Assembly (NCBI RefSeq): GCF_022829635.1 | Contig: NZ_JAKSYO010000088.1 | Coordinates: 88,753-152,752 of the forward strand | Origin: Methylobacterium sp. E-066 | GTDB taxonomy: Bacteria; Pseudomonadota; Alphaproteobacteria; Rhizobiales; Beijerinckiaceae | Length of the DNA stretch: 64,000 nucleotides | Direction: 5' to 3' | In this document: one piece after another, positions 38,163 through 48,228 of the stretch | Numbering within the stretch: position 1 is the stretch's first letter | Layout: each line of letters begins with the position of its first letter | Notes under the pieces: model-generated | What the model saw: the letters and a program-made list of their open reading frames with translations, nothing else | Told to the model about the DNA's origin: nothing | The model's database searches: none | Position numbers and translations under genes: made by a program

Positions 38163-39202
38163 CGGGCAGGCCCGAGCGTACGAAGCTCCCGCGCCAGCGA
38201 GACCATTCCATCGATGGTCCCGAGCCCCGGCCGGGTCGCCGCGGCATCCAGGACGACGATGCGGTTCTCGCGAACTGCCGTCAGGCGCCGTGCGACCGGG
38301 TCGGTCCGGAGGAAGTCTAGTTTCACCGCAAGATCGTCGGCCGGGAACAGGCGGCGGTCCATCTTGACCACGACGATGACGGCGGGATCGGCGACCGCGA
38401 TGCTCTCCCAGCTCACCTGGGGCCACTCCTCGTTCGTAGTGATCACGTTGCGTGCCCCGAGCTTGTCGAGGATGTAGGCCGGAACGCCCTTGGCCCCCGC
38501 CAGGAAGGCGTCGCCCCTCACGTCCCGGCTGGAGAACCACACGACGACCGACATCCCGCGTACCGGGCTGTCGGCCATCGACGCGATGGCCGCGTCCTCG
38601 CGGGCCTTCAACTCATTCGCCAGCATCACGGCTCGGGTCGAGACATCGAAGATCCGTCCAAGCTCGCGGACGTTGCGGTAGACCAGGTTCATGGTGAAGG
38701 GCAGCGTGCGCACGCCGTCGCCCGGAGCGGAGTTGTCCTTGCCGACGCAATCGGCCGGCGACACGTAGACGGGCACGCCCAGGTCATTGAACTGCTCGCG
38801 CCGGGCCACGGCCCCGTGCGGGCCGATGTGCCAGGCGAACATCGCCGTCACGAGGTCCGGCGTTTGATTGAGCACGGATTCGAAGCTCGGAGTGTTGTCG
38901 GCGAGCCTTGGCACCTGTGCGTTCGCCGCCTCGTAGGGCTTGGCGACGGGCCCGAACCAGACGGCGGTACCGACGACGCGGTCCGCGAGACCGAGGGCGT
39001 ACAGGATCTCCGTCTGCGTCTGGCCTACGGAGACGACCCTCTTGGGCGCCCCCTTGAAGTTGATGTCCGTTCCACAGTTCTCAAGGGTGAGAGGGTAGCG
39101 CGTCGGCTCGGATCGAACTGCGTCGGCCGATGCGAGCAGCACGGCCGCCCCGAGCATGGCCAGCCTGGTACCAGCTCGGAACGTCATCGCGCTTCGGTCC
39201 AT
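38159..39202 (-). CDS. Metallophore-type periplasmic binding protein
   Basis: A 347-residue class III binding protein with a signal peptide (LAMLGAAVLLASADAVRSEP). Family motifs are LENCGTDINFKGAPKRVVSV and ILYALGLADRVVGTAVW, then VLNQTPDLVTAMFAW, VVVWFSSRD and VADPAVIVVVKMDRR. The opening is typical of siderophore/heme binders of the FepB group. Start ATG at 39202 or 39187. It is followed by permease and ATPase with overlapping ends and preceded by the damaged TonB receptor, whose stop lies 34 bases upstream. Confidence 0.88.
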   Translation of the reverse strand: MDRSAMTFRAGTRLAMLGAAVLLASADAVRSEPTRYPLTLENCGTDINFKGAPKRVVSVGQTQTEILYALGLADRVVGTAVWFGPVAKPYEAANAQVPRLADNTPSFESVLNQTPDLVTAMFAWHIGPHGAVARREQFNDLGVPVYVSPADCVGKDNSAPGDGVRTLPFTMNLVYRNVRELGRIFDVSTRAVMLANELKAREDAAIASMADSPVRGMSVVVWFSSRDVRGDAFLAGAKGVPAYILDKLGARNVITTNEEWPQVSWESIAVADPAVIVVVKMDRRLFPADDLAVKLDFLRTDPVARRLTAVRENRIVVLDAAATRPGLGTIDGMVSLARELRTLGPAR

Positions 39203-39236
39203 GAGAATTTGCGTTCCCGCCGGCGGCACGCGTTCG

Positions 39237-40650
39237 TCAGAACCGTGCCAGCAGTGAACCCGTGATCCGACGGGGCGAACCGGTATCGACGCGGAACTGG
39301 CTGACGGAGCCGACGTAGTAGGCGGTGTCAAAAACGTTCTCCACGTTGATGCCGAAGCGGAAGTTCTCGTACTTGTAGTAGGCGAGCGCGTCGGCGACGA
39401 CGTAGGTCGGCAGCTTGAAGCCGGAATTGGACGCGTCGCCCGCCCGCTCGCCGGCCGCGCGCACGCCGCCGCCGATGCCGAGCCCGCGAAGGGGTCCGGC
39501 CTGGACCTCGTAGACCGCCAGCATGGTGCCGCTGTGCTCGGGGATGTTGAGCAGCGGGGCGCCGAGCGGGAGCACGTTGTCCTTGGTGATGAACGCGTCC
39601 GTGAAGGCGTATCCGCCGATGATGCGCAGCTCCGGCGTGAGCTGGCCCGCAGCGGAGAACTCAAAGCCCTGGCTGCGCACGCCCCCGGCCGCGATCTGGA
39701 ATCCGCTGTTGTTGGGGTCGGCGGTGAGAACGTTCTGGCGGTCGATGCGGAAGGCCGCGCCGGTCAGCAGCAAGGCGCCGCCGTAGAGCTCGACCTTGAC
39801 CCCGGCCTCGTAGCCGAGGCCCGTCTCCGGCTCGAACGGCCTCGACTGGGCTCCGAGGCTTGCGTCGGTGCCGATGTTGGGACGGAAGCTGGTGCTGACG
39901 TTGGCGTAGAGGGCGAGCTCAGGAAGGGGCTGATAGACGAGGCCGGCCCGCGGCGAGGCGGCAGCCCGGGTCTGCTCGCCGCTCGTGTTCCCGACACGCT
40001 GCTTGAAGGACCGCTCGAACAGGTCGAAGCGCACGCCGGCGAGCGCCTTCCATTGCGGGGCGAGGTCAATCAGGTCCTGGGCGTAGAAGCCGGTATCGGT
40101 CACGCTCTCCAGGGTGTTGGAGGCGCGCGTGAGCGGCGGCAGGGGCTGGCCGTAGCGCGGGCTGTAAATGTCGAGGGCGTAGGGGAACGTGTTGAAGTTC
40201 GAACGCAGGTAGAGCTGCCGGTTATCGAAATCCTCGCGGTCGAAGCCGAGGAGCACGGTGTGGCCGACGTCGCCGGTCGTGAACTTGCCGATGATCTCGG
40301 CTTGGCCGATGGCCGAGTCGTAGCTGTAGTCGCGAAAGTTGCGGTCGCGGATGACGGTACGATTGTCGGGCCGGAGGCCGCGGCCCTCGGCGCTCTCGCC
40401 GTTGAGGGTGCCGGTGTTGAACTGGGCCGCGAGCCGCATTTGCCAGTCCGCGTCGAAGCGGTGGTCGAGCCGAACCTGCAGAACCTCGTTGGTCTGGCGG
40501 GTGGCCTGTCCGGGCTCGCCGAGGAAGCGGGAGATCGGCACGAACCCGAGCTGCTTGTTCACCGCGACCACGCCGCGGTCGACGATGACGTTGTTGCGGG
40601 TGACCGAGGCCTCGACCGTCAGCTTGGTGTCCGGCGTCACCTGCCAGCTG
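39237..40650 (-). pseudogene. TonB-dependent receptor, 5' part lost to an IS element
   Basis: About 470 codons of receptor barrel remain, from ALSWQVTPDTKLTVEASV to the terminal ITGSLLARF. Barrel wording such as TDTGFYAQDLIDLAPQWKAL, YANVSTSFRPNIGTDASLG and INVENVFDTAYYVGS is typical of ferrisiderophore receptors (FhuA/FoxA-like). Signal peptide, TonB box and plug domain are missing, because the sequence runs into the left end of an IS5-family element at about 40651. No plug sequence is found beyond the element, so the 5' part is deleted, not just separated. The cluster has thus probably lost its outer-membrane step. Confidence 0.9.
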
Positions 40651-41571
40651 AGAGCCCGTCCGATAATGATCCGAGGCGGGGTTGAGTGGCCGGGATGGCG
40701 ATGATTCCAGGCGGGTTGCTGAAGCCTGACCTGGAAGCGCCATGTGGACCCCGACCACCCGGCGGCAGCATAGCCGCGCGGGCCTTCGCTATGAAACCGA
40801 CCTGACCGATGCCGAGTGGGCGGTGATCGAGCCGCTGATGCCGAAGCCTGAGCCACGCGGGCGGCCTCCGGTCTGGACGCCCCGAGAGATCTTAAACGCG
40901 ATCTTCTACGTTCTGCGCGGCGGCATCGCATGGCGGCTGATCCCCAAGGATCTGCCGCCGCGATCGACCACGTTCGGTTACTTCAGCCGCTGGCGCGACG
41001 CAGGGCTGTTCGGCCGGATCAATCACCACCTCGTCATGGCTGATCGCGAGCGTGTCGGACGCGAAGCCTCGCCGTCCGCCGCAGTGCTCGACAGCCAGAG
41101 CGTCAAAACCATGGAGAGCGGCGGGCCGCGCGGCTACGACGCCGGTAAGAAGGTCAAGGGTCGCAAGCGCCAAGCGCTGGTCGATACGGACGGGCGTGCG
41201 CTCGTCCTCGATCCACAGCCTGCCGACGTGCAGGACAGGGACGGGGCCGTGCCGGTCCTACGCCTGTCACGCCGAAGCTTCCCGTTCATCACCAAGGCCT
41301 TCGCCGACGCCGGCTATGCTGGCGACAAGCCAGCGAGCGCGACGATCATTGCCGTCGAGATCGTGCGCAAGCCTCCGGATCAGGTTGGCTTCGCTGTCCA
41401 TCCACGCCGGTGGGTCGTTGAACGGTTCTTCGGCTGGATCAGCCGCAACCGGCGCCTCTGGAAGGATGCGGAAGCGACCCTCGCCTCCGCCAGAGCCTTC
41501 CTCTACGCCGCCGCCGTCATGATCCTCGTCAGACGCCTCGCCCGATCACCCTGACTTCTCGGACGGACTCT
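40651..41571 (+). mobile_element. IS5-family (IS427-like) insertion sequence
   Basis: Imperfect terminal inverted repeats flank one transposase gene: AGAGCCCGTCCGATAA at the left end and, read inwards, AGAGTCCGTCCGAGAA at the right end. Length about 920 bases. No perfect target duplication is visible (left flank TGA, right flank TTA), which fits an adjacent deletion after insertion into the TonB receptor gene. Confidence 0.88.
40742..41554 (+). CDS. IS5-family transposase
   Basis: A single-frame transposase of 270 residues with a DDE catalytic core: Asp in AVLDSQSVKT, Asp in ALVDTDGRAL, and Glu in RWVVERFFGWISRNRRLWKD. The N-terminal DLTDAEWAVIEPLMP and LNAIFYVLRGGIAWRLIP are typical of the IS427/IS5 group. 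The gene appears intact, so the element may still be mobile. Confidence 0.95.
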   Translation: MWTPTTRRQHSRAGLRYETDLTDAEWAVIEPLMPKPEPRGRPPVWTPREILNAIFYVLRGGIAWRLIPKDLPPRSTTFGYFSRWRDAGLFGRINHHLVMADRERVGREASPSAAVLDSQSVKTMESGGPRGYDAGKKVKGRKRQALVDTDGRALVLDPQPADVQDRDGAVPVLRLSRRSFPFITKAFADAGYAGDKPASATIIAVEIVRKPPDQVGFAVHPRRWVVERFFGWISRNRRLWKDAEATLASARAFLYAAAVMILVRRLARSP

Positions 41572-41796
41572 TAGGGACCCTTGGACGGCTCAAGGGTAAT
41601 CGTGTTTCCGTGAAGCTGTTCCTCGGTTGGATAGTAGCTGCCCGTAGGCTCCCCAGCCGTTTGTAGCTCCTGGCAAGGAGCCGTAGTGGCAGCTCGGATC
41701 GTTCCCTCAGCCGGGCTGAACGGCGCCCGTAAAGTCACGGTTAGCTATCCCGAGAGAGCAAGCGGAACGGCAAGCTTAGCCGTCTGTTCCGCCTAC
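41572..41796. other. Flank of IS element
   Basis: Short non-coding stretch with a 6-base hairpin GCTCCT-GGCA-AGGAGC at about 41667-41682. No remains of the receptor's N-terminal half were seen. Confidence 0.4.
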
Positions 41797-42177
41797 ATGG
41801 AACACTACAGATCCACCCTCGCCACCACCGCGATTGCTGCCTTCGGGCTGCTGGTCGCCGCACACGTCCTACATCCAGGCAACTACGAGAGGTCGGAACG
41901 CAATGTCCGGGTCGTTGTAGTCGCTGATGACACGGCGACCGTGCCGACAATCTGGACCGATCCTCCGCATAGACTACACGGCAGTGAGCCCGCTGCGTTG
42001 ATGGCGGACAGCGGAGCGTTGCTGGCACATCGCCCAACGATGCCCCTACCGCCGGGGGTGAGGACATTGCCCAGGCTTTCGAGCACCTTGATACATCCAG
42101 CCTCACAGAACAGGACTTCCGACGGCGATCCGATCGGTGACCTGATCCGCGATCTCGACCTGGATCAAGACAGCTGA
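41797..42177 (+). CDS. Hypothetical single-pass membrane or exported protein
   Basis: A 126-residue protein starting MEHYRSTLATTAIAAFGLLV, with one N-terminal membrane segment and a low-complexity outer part ending in the acidic DPIGDLIRDLDLDQDS. The open frame extends to 41686, but the upstream residues look non-coding. No family recognised. It lies between the IS element and the HNH gene. Confidence 0.5.
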   Translation: MEHYRSTLATTAIAAFGLLVAAHVLHPGNYERSERNVRVVVVADDTATVPTIWTDPPHRLHGSEPAALMADSGALLAHRPTMPLPPGVRTLPRLSSTLIHPASQNRTSDGDPIGDLIRDLDLDQDS

Positions 42178-42196
42178 CGGTTCTCTCAGCCGTATC

Positions 42197-42622
42197 TCAG
42201 GCGTAGGGACCACCGAACAGGTCACCCATCGCCTTCCGTCGGAACAGGGTTCGCCGCCGCCGCCTCTGATGCTCCGGCCGGTCGTGAATCATGTGGCAGC
42301 GCTGGCAGAACGCCGCGAGGTTGGCATCCGCGTTGTTAGCCGTGTCGTGATCCCGGTGGGCTGCCGCCAGCACGACGTGGGTTCGGCGGGCGCGGCCGAG
42401 GATGTCAACGCCAGACCTAAGCCGGATCCGGCGTCCCCATCCGTCGCGCCAGCGGCGAGCCTCAGCGTCCCACCAGCGCCCATCACCGAGGTGGTAGACC
42501 ATCTGCCTGTGCGGTCGCCCACAGCTCTCGCAGCGGCCCTGCGCCCGGCCGAAGCGGATCGCCATCGACAGCTCGCGCCAGTCGATCGGGTAGAAGAAGC
42601 GGTGCTCGGGCCGGATCGGCAT
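42197..42622 (-). CDS. HNH-type nuclease-like protein
   Basis: About 141 residues. CESCGRPH near residue 31 and the later VLAAAHRDHDTANNADANL followed by FCQRCHMIHD give the two zinc-binding Cys pairs and the HNH-like His/Asn arrangement. A basic tail (RRRRRTLFRRK) suggests DNA contact. GTG at 42640 is an alternative start. It is a common orphan gene type in this group and may be of phage origin; activity is not demonstrated. Confidence 0.75.
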   Translation of the reverse strand: MPIRPEHRFFYPIDWRELSMAIRFGRAQGRCESCGRPHRQMVYHLGDGRWWDAEARRWRDGWGRRIRLRSGVDILGRARRTHVVLAAAHRDHDTANNADANLAAFCQRCHMIHDRPEHQRRRRRTLFRRKAMGDLFGGPYA

Positions 42623-42712
42623 GGGGCCGCACTGTGCCACCAGGAGTGAAGGAAGCGTAGCGCTAAGGGGCTTGTGCCGGGATAAATGCTACAGCCTGCC
42701 TCGCTTGGGACA

Positions 42713-44914
42713 CTAGGCAGCAGCCGATGTGGCCTCCGCCTTTTGCCGAACTCCGAGACCGAACCGAGTTGCGAACACGTCTGCGGGCATTGGCTTGCCG
42801 AACAAGTAGCCCTGTCCCTCTTGGCAACCCTTCTCGCGCAGACGCGCATACTCCGCCTCTGTCTCGATGCCCTCGGCGATCACCGCGAGCCCGAACCCAC
42901 ACCCAAGCTCCAGGATCGCCCGCACGATCGTTACATCCTGGTGCGAGGCCAGCATGCCGGTCACGAACGAGCGGTCGATCTTCAGTCGGGTCAACGGAAA
43001 GCGCTTGAGCAGGCTGAGCGACGCATAGCCGGTGCCGTAATCGTCGAATGCGATGCCCACCCCAGCCGTGCGTAAGCTGCGCAACGCTGCGATCACCTCG
43101 GCATCGTGGCGTAGTACGATGTTTTCGGTGATCTCCAGTTCGAGGCCAGCAGCGGGCAAGTTGGTGTCCCGTAGGATCGCCTGGACCGTCTCGGCAAGAT
43201 CGCCGCGCTGGACCTGCGCGCTGCACAGGTTCACCCCTATCCGGAACTCAGGTGCTCCCGCGTTGCGCCATATCACGGCTTGTTCAGAGGCGGTGCGCAG
43301 CACCCAGTCGCCGACTTGGGCGGCATACCGGCTGGTATCCAGCGCGTCGAGGAATGCCATAGGCGCGAGCAGCCCTCGCTCCGGGTGCTGCCACCGGATC
43401 AACGCCTCTGCCCCGACCAGTACACCATCGCCGAGGCGTACCTGCGGTTGATAGAACAGCACGAACTCACCGCGTTCGACGGCCCGACCCAGTTCGTCGC
43501 GGCAGGTGTGGAGGCGCTGTGCCTGCTGCCGCAGCACGGGGGTGAACAGCCGGTGGCAATGCCGACCGTCGCCTTTGGCCTGGTACAGGGCCAGATCCGC
43601 GCACGAGAGCAGGTCGTCCGCACTCTCGCCGTGGGTCGGGGCCAGGGCGATGCCGACGCTAGTGCCGAGGCGGAGCGTCTGACCCTCGTGCTCGAACGGC
43701 TCCGCAACAGCAGCGATGATCCGATCCGCCACCTCGGCTGCCCGCAGCGGATCGTCAGTGTCGGGCATGAGCAGTACGAATTCGTCTCCGCCAAGACGCG
43801 AGACCGTGTCGATCGGGCGAACGCATGCCAGCAGACGGGCGGCGATCGCCTTGAGCGCGGCGTCGCCAGTGGCATGCCCGTGTCTGTCGTTGATCTCCTT
43901 GAAGCCGTCGAGATCGAACATCAGCACCGACACGGTACGCGCGGCGGCGACGATCTCGGTCAGCCGCTCGCACAGTACAGCCCGGTTAGGCAGTTCGGTC
44001 AACGGATCGAGGTGGGCGAGGCGGAACAGACGGTCCTCGTTGGCGCGCCGCTCGCGGATATCGCGCATGATCGAACCGAACGCGGCACGCCCCTCCTCCT
44101 GCCAGCGCGACAACGACAGTTCGATCGGGAACTCGGTCCCATCCTTATGACGAGCTGGCAGCTCGACCGTCTTGCCCAGGAGCCGGGGCTTGCCCCCGCC
44201 GGCGACGCGGTGCAGGCCACCGCCATGACCGCCCTGCATCCGCTCGGGCACGATCAGGTCGATAGGCTGCCCAATCGCTTCGGCGGCACTGTGCCCGAAC
44301 ATGCGCTCGGCGGCGGCATTCCAGAAGGTAATGTGGCCCGTTGCATCGGCACAGACGATGCCGTCCGGCGAAGTCGCTGCGATCTGGACGAAGCGCGACT
44401 GGCTCGCTCGCTCGGCAACTTCCAGCCGGCGCAGCTCCATGCGGTCGAGGACAAGATCGGATAGCTGCTGCAGGATCTGCCGGTCGGCGTCGGAGAAGCT
44501 GTTGCGCGGCCGCGTGTCGGCGAGGCAGAGCGTACCGACGGCATGGCCTGAAGGCGCGTGCAGCGGGATGCCGGCGTAGAAGCGAATGTACGGCGGCCCG
44601 GTGACGAGCGGGTTGTCGTGGAAGCGTGGATCGAGGGCGGCGTCGAGGACGACAAGGGCGTCACGCTGCGTGATGGTATGCGAGCAAAACGCCACCTCTC
44701 GGTCCGTCTCGCACAAGTCAAGGCCGACCTTGGCGTGAAAGACCTGACGGTCGCGGTCGAGCAGAGAGACGAACGCGGTCGGGACCTGGAACAGGCGTGC
44801 GGCCAGGGCGACGATCTGAGCGAAGGCTGGTGCTGGTGCTGAGTCAACGAGATCGTACTCAGCCAGCGCGGCGATGCGCACGTCCTCTGCGACGAGGATT
44901 GAGGGAAGCCGCAC
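42713..44914 (-). CDS. GAF-PAS-GGDEF-EAL cyclic-di-GMP protein
   Basis: A 733-residue cytoplasmic signalling protein without membrane segments. Order: GAF (about 25-160), PAS (about 165-290, FVQIAATSPDGIVCADATGH), GGDEF (about 300-465) and EAL (about 475-725). SRLGGDEFVLL is intact and a product-inhibition RxxD site (RPID) lies five residues before it. The EAL part has AEALIRW, EITENIV, FDDYGTGYASL, RLKIDRSFV and VIAEGIET, so both synthase and phosphodiesterase activities look possible. The direction of net activity is not predictable. Confidence 0.93.
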   Translation of the reverse strand: MRLPSILVAEDVRIAALAEYDLVDSAPAPAFAQIVALAARLFQVPTAFVSLLDRDRQVFHAKVGLDLCETDREVAFCSHTITQRDALVVLDAALDPRFHDNPLVTGPPYIRFYAGIPLHAPSGHAVGTLCLADTRPRNSFSDADRQILQQLSDLVLDRMELRRLEVAERASQSRFVQIAATSPDGIVCADATGHITFWNAAAERMFGHSAAEAIGQPIDLIVPERMQGGHGGGLHRVAGGGKPRLLGKTVELPARHKDGTEFPIELSLSRWQEEGRAAFGSIMRDIRERRANEDRLFRLAHLDPLTELPNRAVLCERLTEIVAAARTVSVLMFDLDGFKEINDRHGHATGDAALKAIAARLLACVRPIDTVSRLGGDEFVLLMPDTDDPLRAAEVADRIIAAVAEPFEHEGQTLRLGTSVGIALAPTHGESADDLLSCADLALYQAKGDGRHCHRLFTPVLRQQAQRLHTCRDELGRAVERGEFVLFYQPQVRLGDGVLVGAEALIRWQHPERGLLAPMAFLDALDTSRYAAQVGDWVLRTASEQAVIWRNAGAPEFRIGVNLCSAQVQRGDLAETVQAILRDTNLPAAGLELEITENIVLRHDAEVIAALRSLRTAGVGIAFDDYGTGYASLSLLKRFPLTRLKIDRSFVTGMLASHQDVTIVRAILELGCGFGLAVIAEGIETEAEYARLREKGCQEGQGYLFGKPMPADVFATRFGLGVRQKAEATSAAA

Positions 44915-45377
44915 AGCAGGAACCCGAGATTGCGTTCGTCTGCTGTTGTGCCCTTAGGTTGTTAATGGAACCCCTACAGTGCGGTGCGATGTCGGCACTG
45001 TTCTAGACACCGCAACACCTGCTGTAAGCGCCGGGAGGGGGTCTACGAGCCTGGAGACCTACGGAAGCGATCGAACCAGGTCTGCGAGCCTGAAGAATGT
45101 AGAGGTAACGCCGTTCTCGATCAGCGGCTGACCCCTGACCCCGGTACTCTCCCGTTACTCCCTATCAGCGGCTGACACAGCCCCCTGGCGCGCTGGCGAT
45201 CCTCTTCGCAACGATAGGGGCTTGTGCCTTGCCCTGTGCGCCCAATTCGGCACGACGTCGGGTGCACAGAGGCTGGAGGCCGGCCTCAAAAAGCAGAAAG
45301 GGCGACTTGCTCCTGAAGTGGGGGAAGTGGCCCCTTCGCTGACCTGGTCCAGTGTCACCCTGGAAAGCCTGAACGCT
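44915..45377. other. Intergenic region with short direct repeats
   Basis: About 460 bases without a supported gene. ATCAGCGGCTGAC occurs twice (about 45119-45131 and 45163-45175), and the related CGGCTGACCCCTGA recurs near 63953. This suggests fragments of a dispersed repeat. Confidence 0.4.
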
Positions 45378-47054
45378 TTACGCCACACGCACGGTTGCCA
45401 GAAAGCGTCCGACCTCGGCCGCGAGATGCTCGGATTGGCGCGACAGCTCAGAGGCCGCCCCAAGCACCTGGCTCGCCGCCGCTCCGGTCTCCTCGGCCGC
45501 GCCTGCCACACCCGAGATATTGCTCGTCACCTCGCCGGTGCCCATCGCGGCTTGGCTGACGTTGCGCACGATCTCTTGGGTGGCCGCACCCTGCTGCTCA
45601 ACGGCAGCCGCGATCGATGTGGCCACACCGCTGATCTCGCGGATCCGCCCGGTAATGCCGCCGATCGATGTGACGGCCTGGCCTGTCGAAGCCTGGATAC
45701 GGGTGATCTGACCCGAGATCTCACTCGTGGCCTTGGCGGTCTGCTCGGCGAGCGCCTTCACCTCCGAGGCGACGACGGCGAAGCCGCGGCCGGCATCCCC
45801 GGCGCGGGCCGCCTCGATCGTGGCGTTCAGCGCTAGTAGGTTGGTCTGTCCGGCGATGGTCGAGATCAGTCCAACTACGTCGCCGATCCGCGCTACCGCG
45901 GCACTTAGTTCCTGCACTAGCGCCCCGGTCTGGTCGGCCTCGTACACGGCAAGCTGTGCGAGTTCAGCCGAGCCGCTGACCTGCCGGCCGATCTCCTGGA
46001 CAGATGAGCCCAGCTCCTCCGCTGCGGCGGCGACCGTGTTGACGTTGCTGGCTGCCTCCTCGGCCGCGGCCGCGACCGTAGTCGACTGGCTCGCCGTCTC
46101 GGTTGCGGTGGCTGTCATCGTCTGCGCGGTTGCCTGCAGCTCGGTGGCTGACGAAGACACCATGCCGATGATGCCGCCGACCGCCCGCTCGAAGTTCTCG
46201 GCCATCTGGCGCATGCCGGTCTTGCGCTGTTCCTCGGCGGCCAAGCGGGACTCCGCCGTCTCTTCTTCCAGGGCCCTCATGCGGATCAGGCCGTCTTTGA
46301 AGATCTGAACTGCCGATGCCATCGCGCCGATCTCATCGCGGCGTTCCGCGCCTGGCACCTCTCGGCTTAGATCTCCTGCGGCGAGATTGGTCATGAATGC
46401 CGTCATGGCGCGTAGCGGCCGCACTACGCTACGGCCTATGAGCGTAGCGAAAAGACCGATCATCGCGGCGACGATGGATGCGCCTCCTAGTAGACGCATC
46501 AGGGTCGGGCGCATCTGCGCCGCCGTGTCGTCCGCGTAGATGCCCGATCCGATGATCCACCCCCACGGCGCGAAACCCTTCACGTAGGAGATCTTCGCCA
46601 CGGGCTGATCCAAGCCCGGCTTAGGCCACAGGTATGGGACGAACCCTGCCCCCGACTGTTTCACCTGCTCGACCACATCTACGAACAGGTGCTTGCCAGC
46701 CGGGTCGACGATCCCAGCGATGTCCTTGCCGACTAGGTCGGCCTTGGGATGCAACACCATGCGCGGGTGCATGTCCTGGATCCAGAAATATTCGTTGCCC
46801 GCATAGTGCAGGCCCCGAACCGCCGCCACGGCCGCTTGCTGAGCGGCATCGCGGCTCATCCGGCCGATGCGCTCCTCGCCCTCGAAGTACGCGAGTACCC
46901 CCTGTGCCGTTTCCACGAGGTCACGGGTCTTAAGCTCACGCGCATCGGTAATGGTTGCGGACATGTCCCAGGCCGCCAAGCCAACCAGCGTGGCCATCCC
47001 GCCCAATGCGATCAAGGTAATAGTTTGAATGCGGGTACCGATATGAAAGACCAT
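45378..47054 (-). CDS. Methyl-accepting chemotaxis protein with Cache sensor
   Basis: A 558-residue receptor. Membrane segment 1 lies near residues 10-32, then a periplasmic single-Cache domain (about 35-180) with [17 protein letters not shown] and [16 protein letters not shown]. Membrane segment 2 is near 190-210 and a HAMP domain ([18 protein letters not shown]) follows. The cytoplasmic signalling helix pair has the conserved tip [20 protein letters not shown]. No CheB/CheR-binding pentapeptide is obvious at the end. The start is 63 bases from the stop of the upstream cupredoxin gene, on the same strand, so redox or small-ligand sensing is possible. Confidence 0.93.
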   Translation of the reverse strand: MVFHIGTRIQTITLIALGGMATLVGLAAWDMSATITDARELKTRDLVETAQGVLAYFEGEERIGRMSRDAAQQAAVAAVRGLHYAGNEYFWIQDMHPRMVLHPKADLVGKDIAGIVDPAGKHLFVDVVEQVKQSGAGFVPYLWPKPGLDQPVAKISYVKGFAPWGWIIGSGIYADDTAAQMRPTLMRLLGGASIVAAMIGLFATLIGRSVVRPLRAMTAFMTNLAAGDLSREVPGAERRDEIGAMASAVQIFKDGLIRMRALEEETAESRLAAEEQRKTGMRQMAENFERAVGGIIGMVSSSATELQATAQTMTATATETASQSTTVAAAAEEAASNVNTVAAAAEELGSSVQEIGRQVSGSAELAQLAVYEADQTGALVQELSAAVARIGDVVGLISTIAGQTNLLALNATIEAARAGDAGRGFAVVASEVKALAEQTAKATSEISGQITRIQASTGQAVTSIGGITGRIREISGVATSIAAAVEQQGAATQEIVRNVSQAAMGTGEVTSNISGVAGAAEETGAAASQVLGAASELSRQSEHLAAEVGRFLATVRVA

Positions 47055-47116
47055 GAGGTTCTACTTCAAGTTTATATCAAACAAGTCAGCAGGCCGCCGT
47101 GGTGCGAGTCGGCAGC

Positions 47117-47482
47117 CTACCGAACGCGAACGGCAAGCTTCATTTTTGGATGGACGCCACACAGGACGGTGAAGTCGCCTTCCTTCGGGAAGGTGATGAC
47201 CGCCCTAGCGCCCGGCTCGATGTCGCCGGAGTCGAAGACGAACTCATCGTCCTCGATGTAGGCGTGGTGGACGAAATTACCGTCGTCATTGACGATGGTG
47301 ATGTGCTCGCCGGTGTGCAGGACGACGTCCCGCGGTCCGAACTGCTTGCCCTTCTGCGATATGAGGTGATCCGCGTCTGGCAAGCTGGCGATGGCGCTAC
47401 TGGCTACGGCCAGGGAAGCCGTGGCACACAATACAAGTGTCTGAAACAATCTCTGGTTGATATAGAGCATCTGCACCACCAC
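47117..47482 (-). CDS. Plastocyanin-like type 1 copper protein
   Basis: A 121-residue exported cupredoxin. The signal peptide spans about residues 10-33 (ending SSAIA). The first copper ligand His is in NFVHHAYIED and the C-terminal loop FTVLCGVHPKMKLAV gives Cys, His and Met, the complete type 1 site. Amicyanin/pseudoazurin-like proteins shuttle electrons in the periplasm. MVVQMLYIN offers two starts (47482 or 47470). It sits directly upstream of a chemotaxis receptor, an uncommon pairing. Confidence 0.87.
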   Translation of the reverse strand: MVVQMLYINQRLFQTLVLCATASLAVASSAIASLPDADHLISQKGKQFGPRDVVLHTGEHITIVNDDGNFVHHAYIEDDEFVFDSGDIEPGARAVITFPKEGDFTVLCGVHPKMKLAVRVR

Positions 47483-48228
47483 AGATTGGCGACCCGTGGG
47501 ATGGATACTGAATTCACTTCGTTAAGGTTGGCCAAAAATCTTCTGCGTCTTCAGTGTGATAACGAGGATGTGATTCGATGAGGCTCATGCACGAGACAAC
47601 AGTGAAGCAGCTGGCATACGTCGCAAGACGAGTTGCCCACACCCTTAGTGCGTGTGGTGTGATGCCCTTCCTGCTGCTGTCCCGCTTACCGTGCCATTAC
47701 CGTCTTCTACCGCCTCTTGCCGGACCCGACCGTACCCTGCCGTGCCTCCACCAACGTGCGACGTGCCGTCTGCGCAGCAGGGGAAGGCTGCGGCCACGCC
47801 CAGCCACTGAAGGCTTCAGGCTGCCAGTCGTTGCTAGAGAGTTTGCTAGCGGTTTGCCATAAGCTAGGTGGCATCACATCACACGCACTGAAGGCGCCGG
47901 GACCCATATCGCCATGGTCCGCGCCCTCAAGCCGAAGCCGATCGAAGCACCGCGGCGCAGCTCGAAACAGCGCCGACGCTCTCGGACGTTCGTACCTGTT
48001 CGGGAAGGCTCGGAGATGTTCTCTGCATACCTGTGCACCCGCGGTGCGGATCGGCCGGCCCAGCCCGATCCGTGACTACGGGTGCCTTGGTCTGTAGGGA
48101 ACATGACCCCACTTCCGCGCCCCTGCCGCTCCCGGGTAGGATACCGTTTTGAGCTGCATCGCGTCCCTCTTCATCCGCCGCGGTAGCCGCCCACGTGATC
48201 AAGAATGACGTCGCCGTCCCGGCGACCG
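47483..48228. other. Intergenic region without supported genes
   Basis: About 745 bases. A 55-codon plus-strand frame at about 47913-48077 (MVRALKPKPIEAPRRSSKQR and a basic continuation) is possible but has no ribosome site. Other frames look like noise. No repeats or RNA genes are seen. Confidence 0.35.

Noticed and set aside
47578..48104. Small frames on both strands (94, 126 and 76 codons)
   Set aside because: No ribosome sites, Arg/Pro/Cys-rich composition and mutual overlap; none is convincing.
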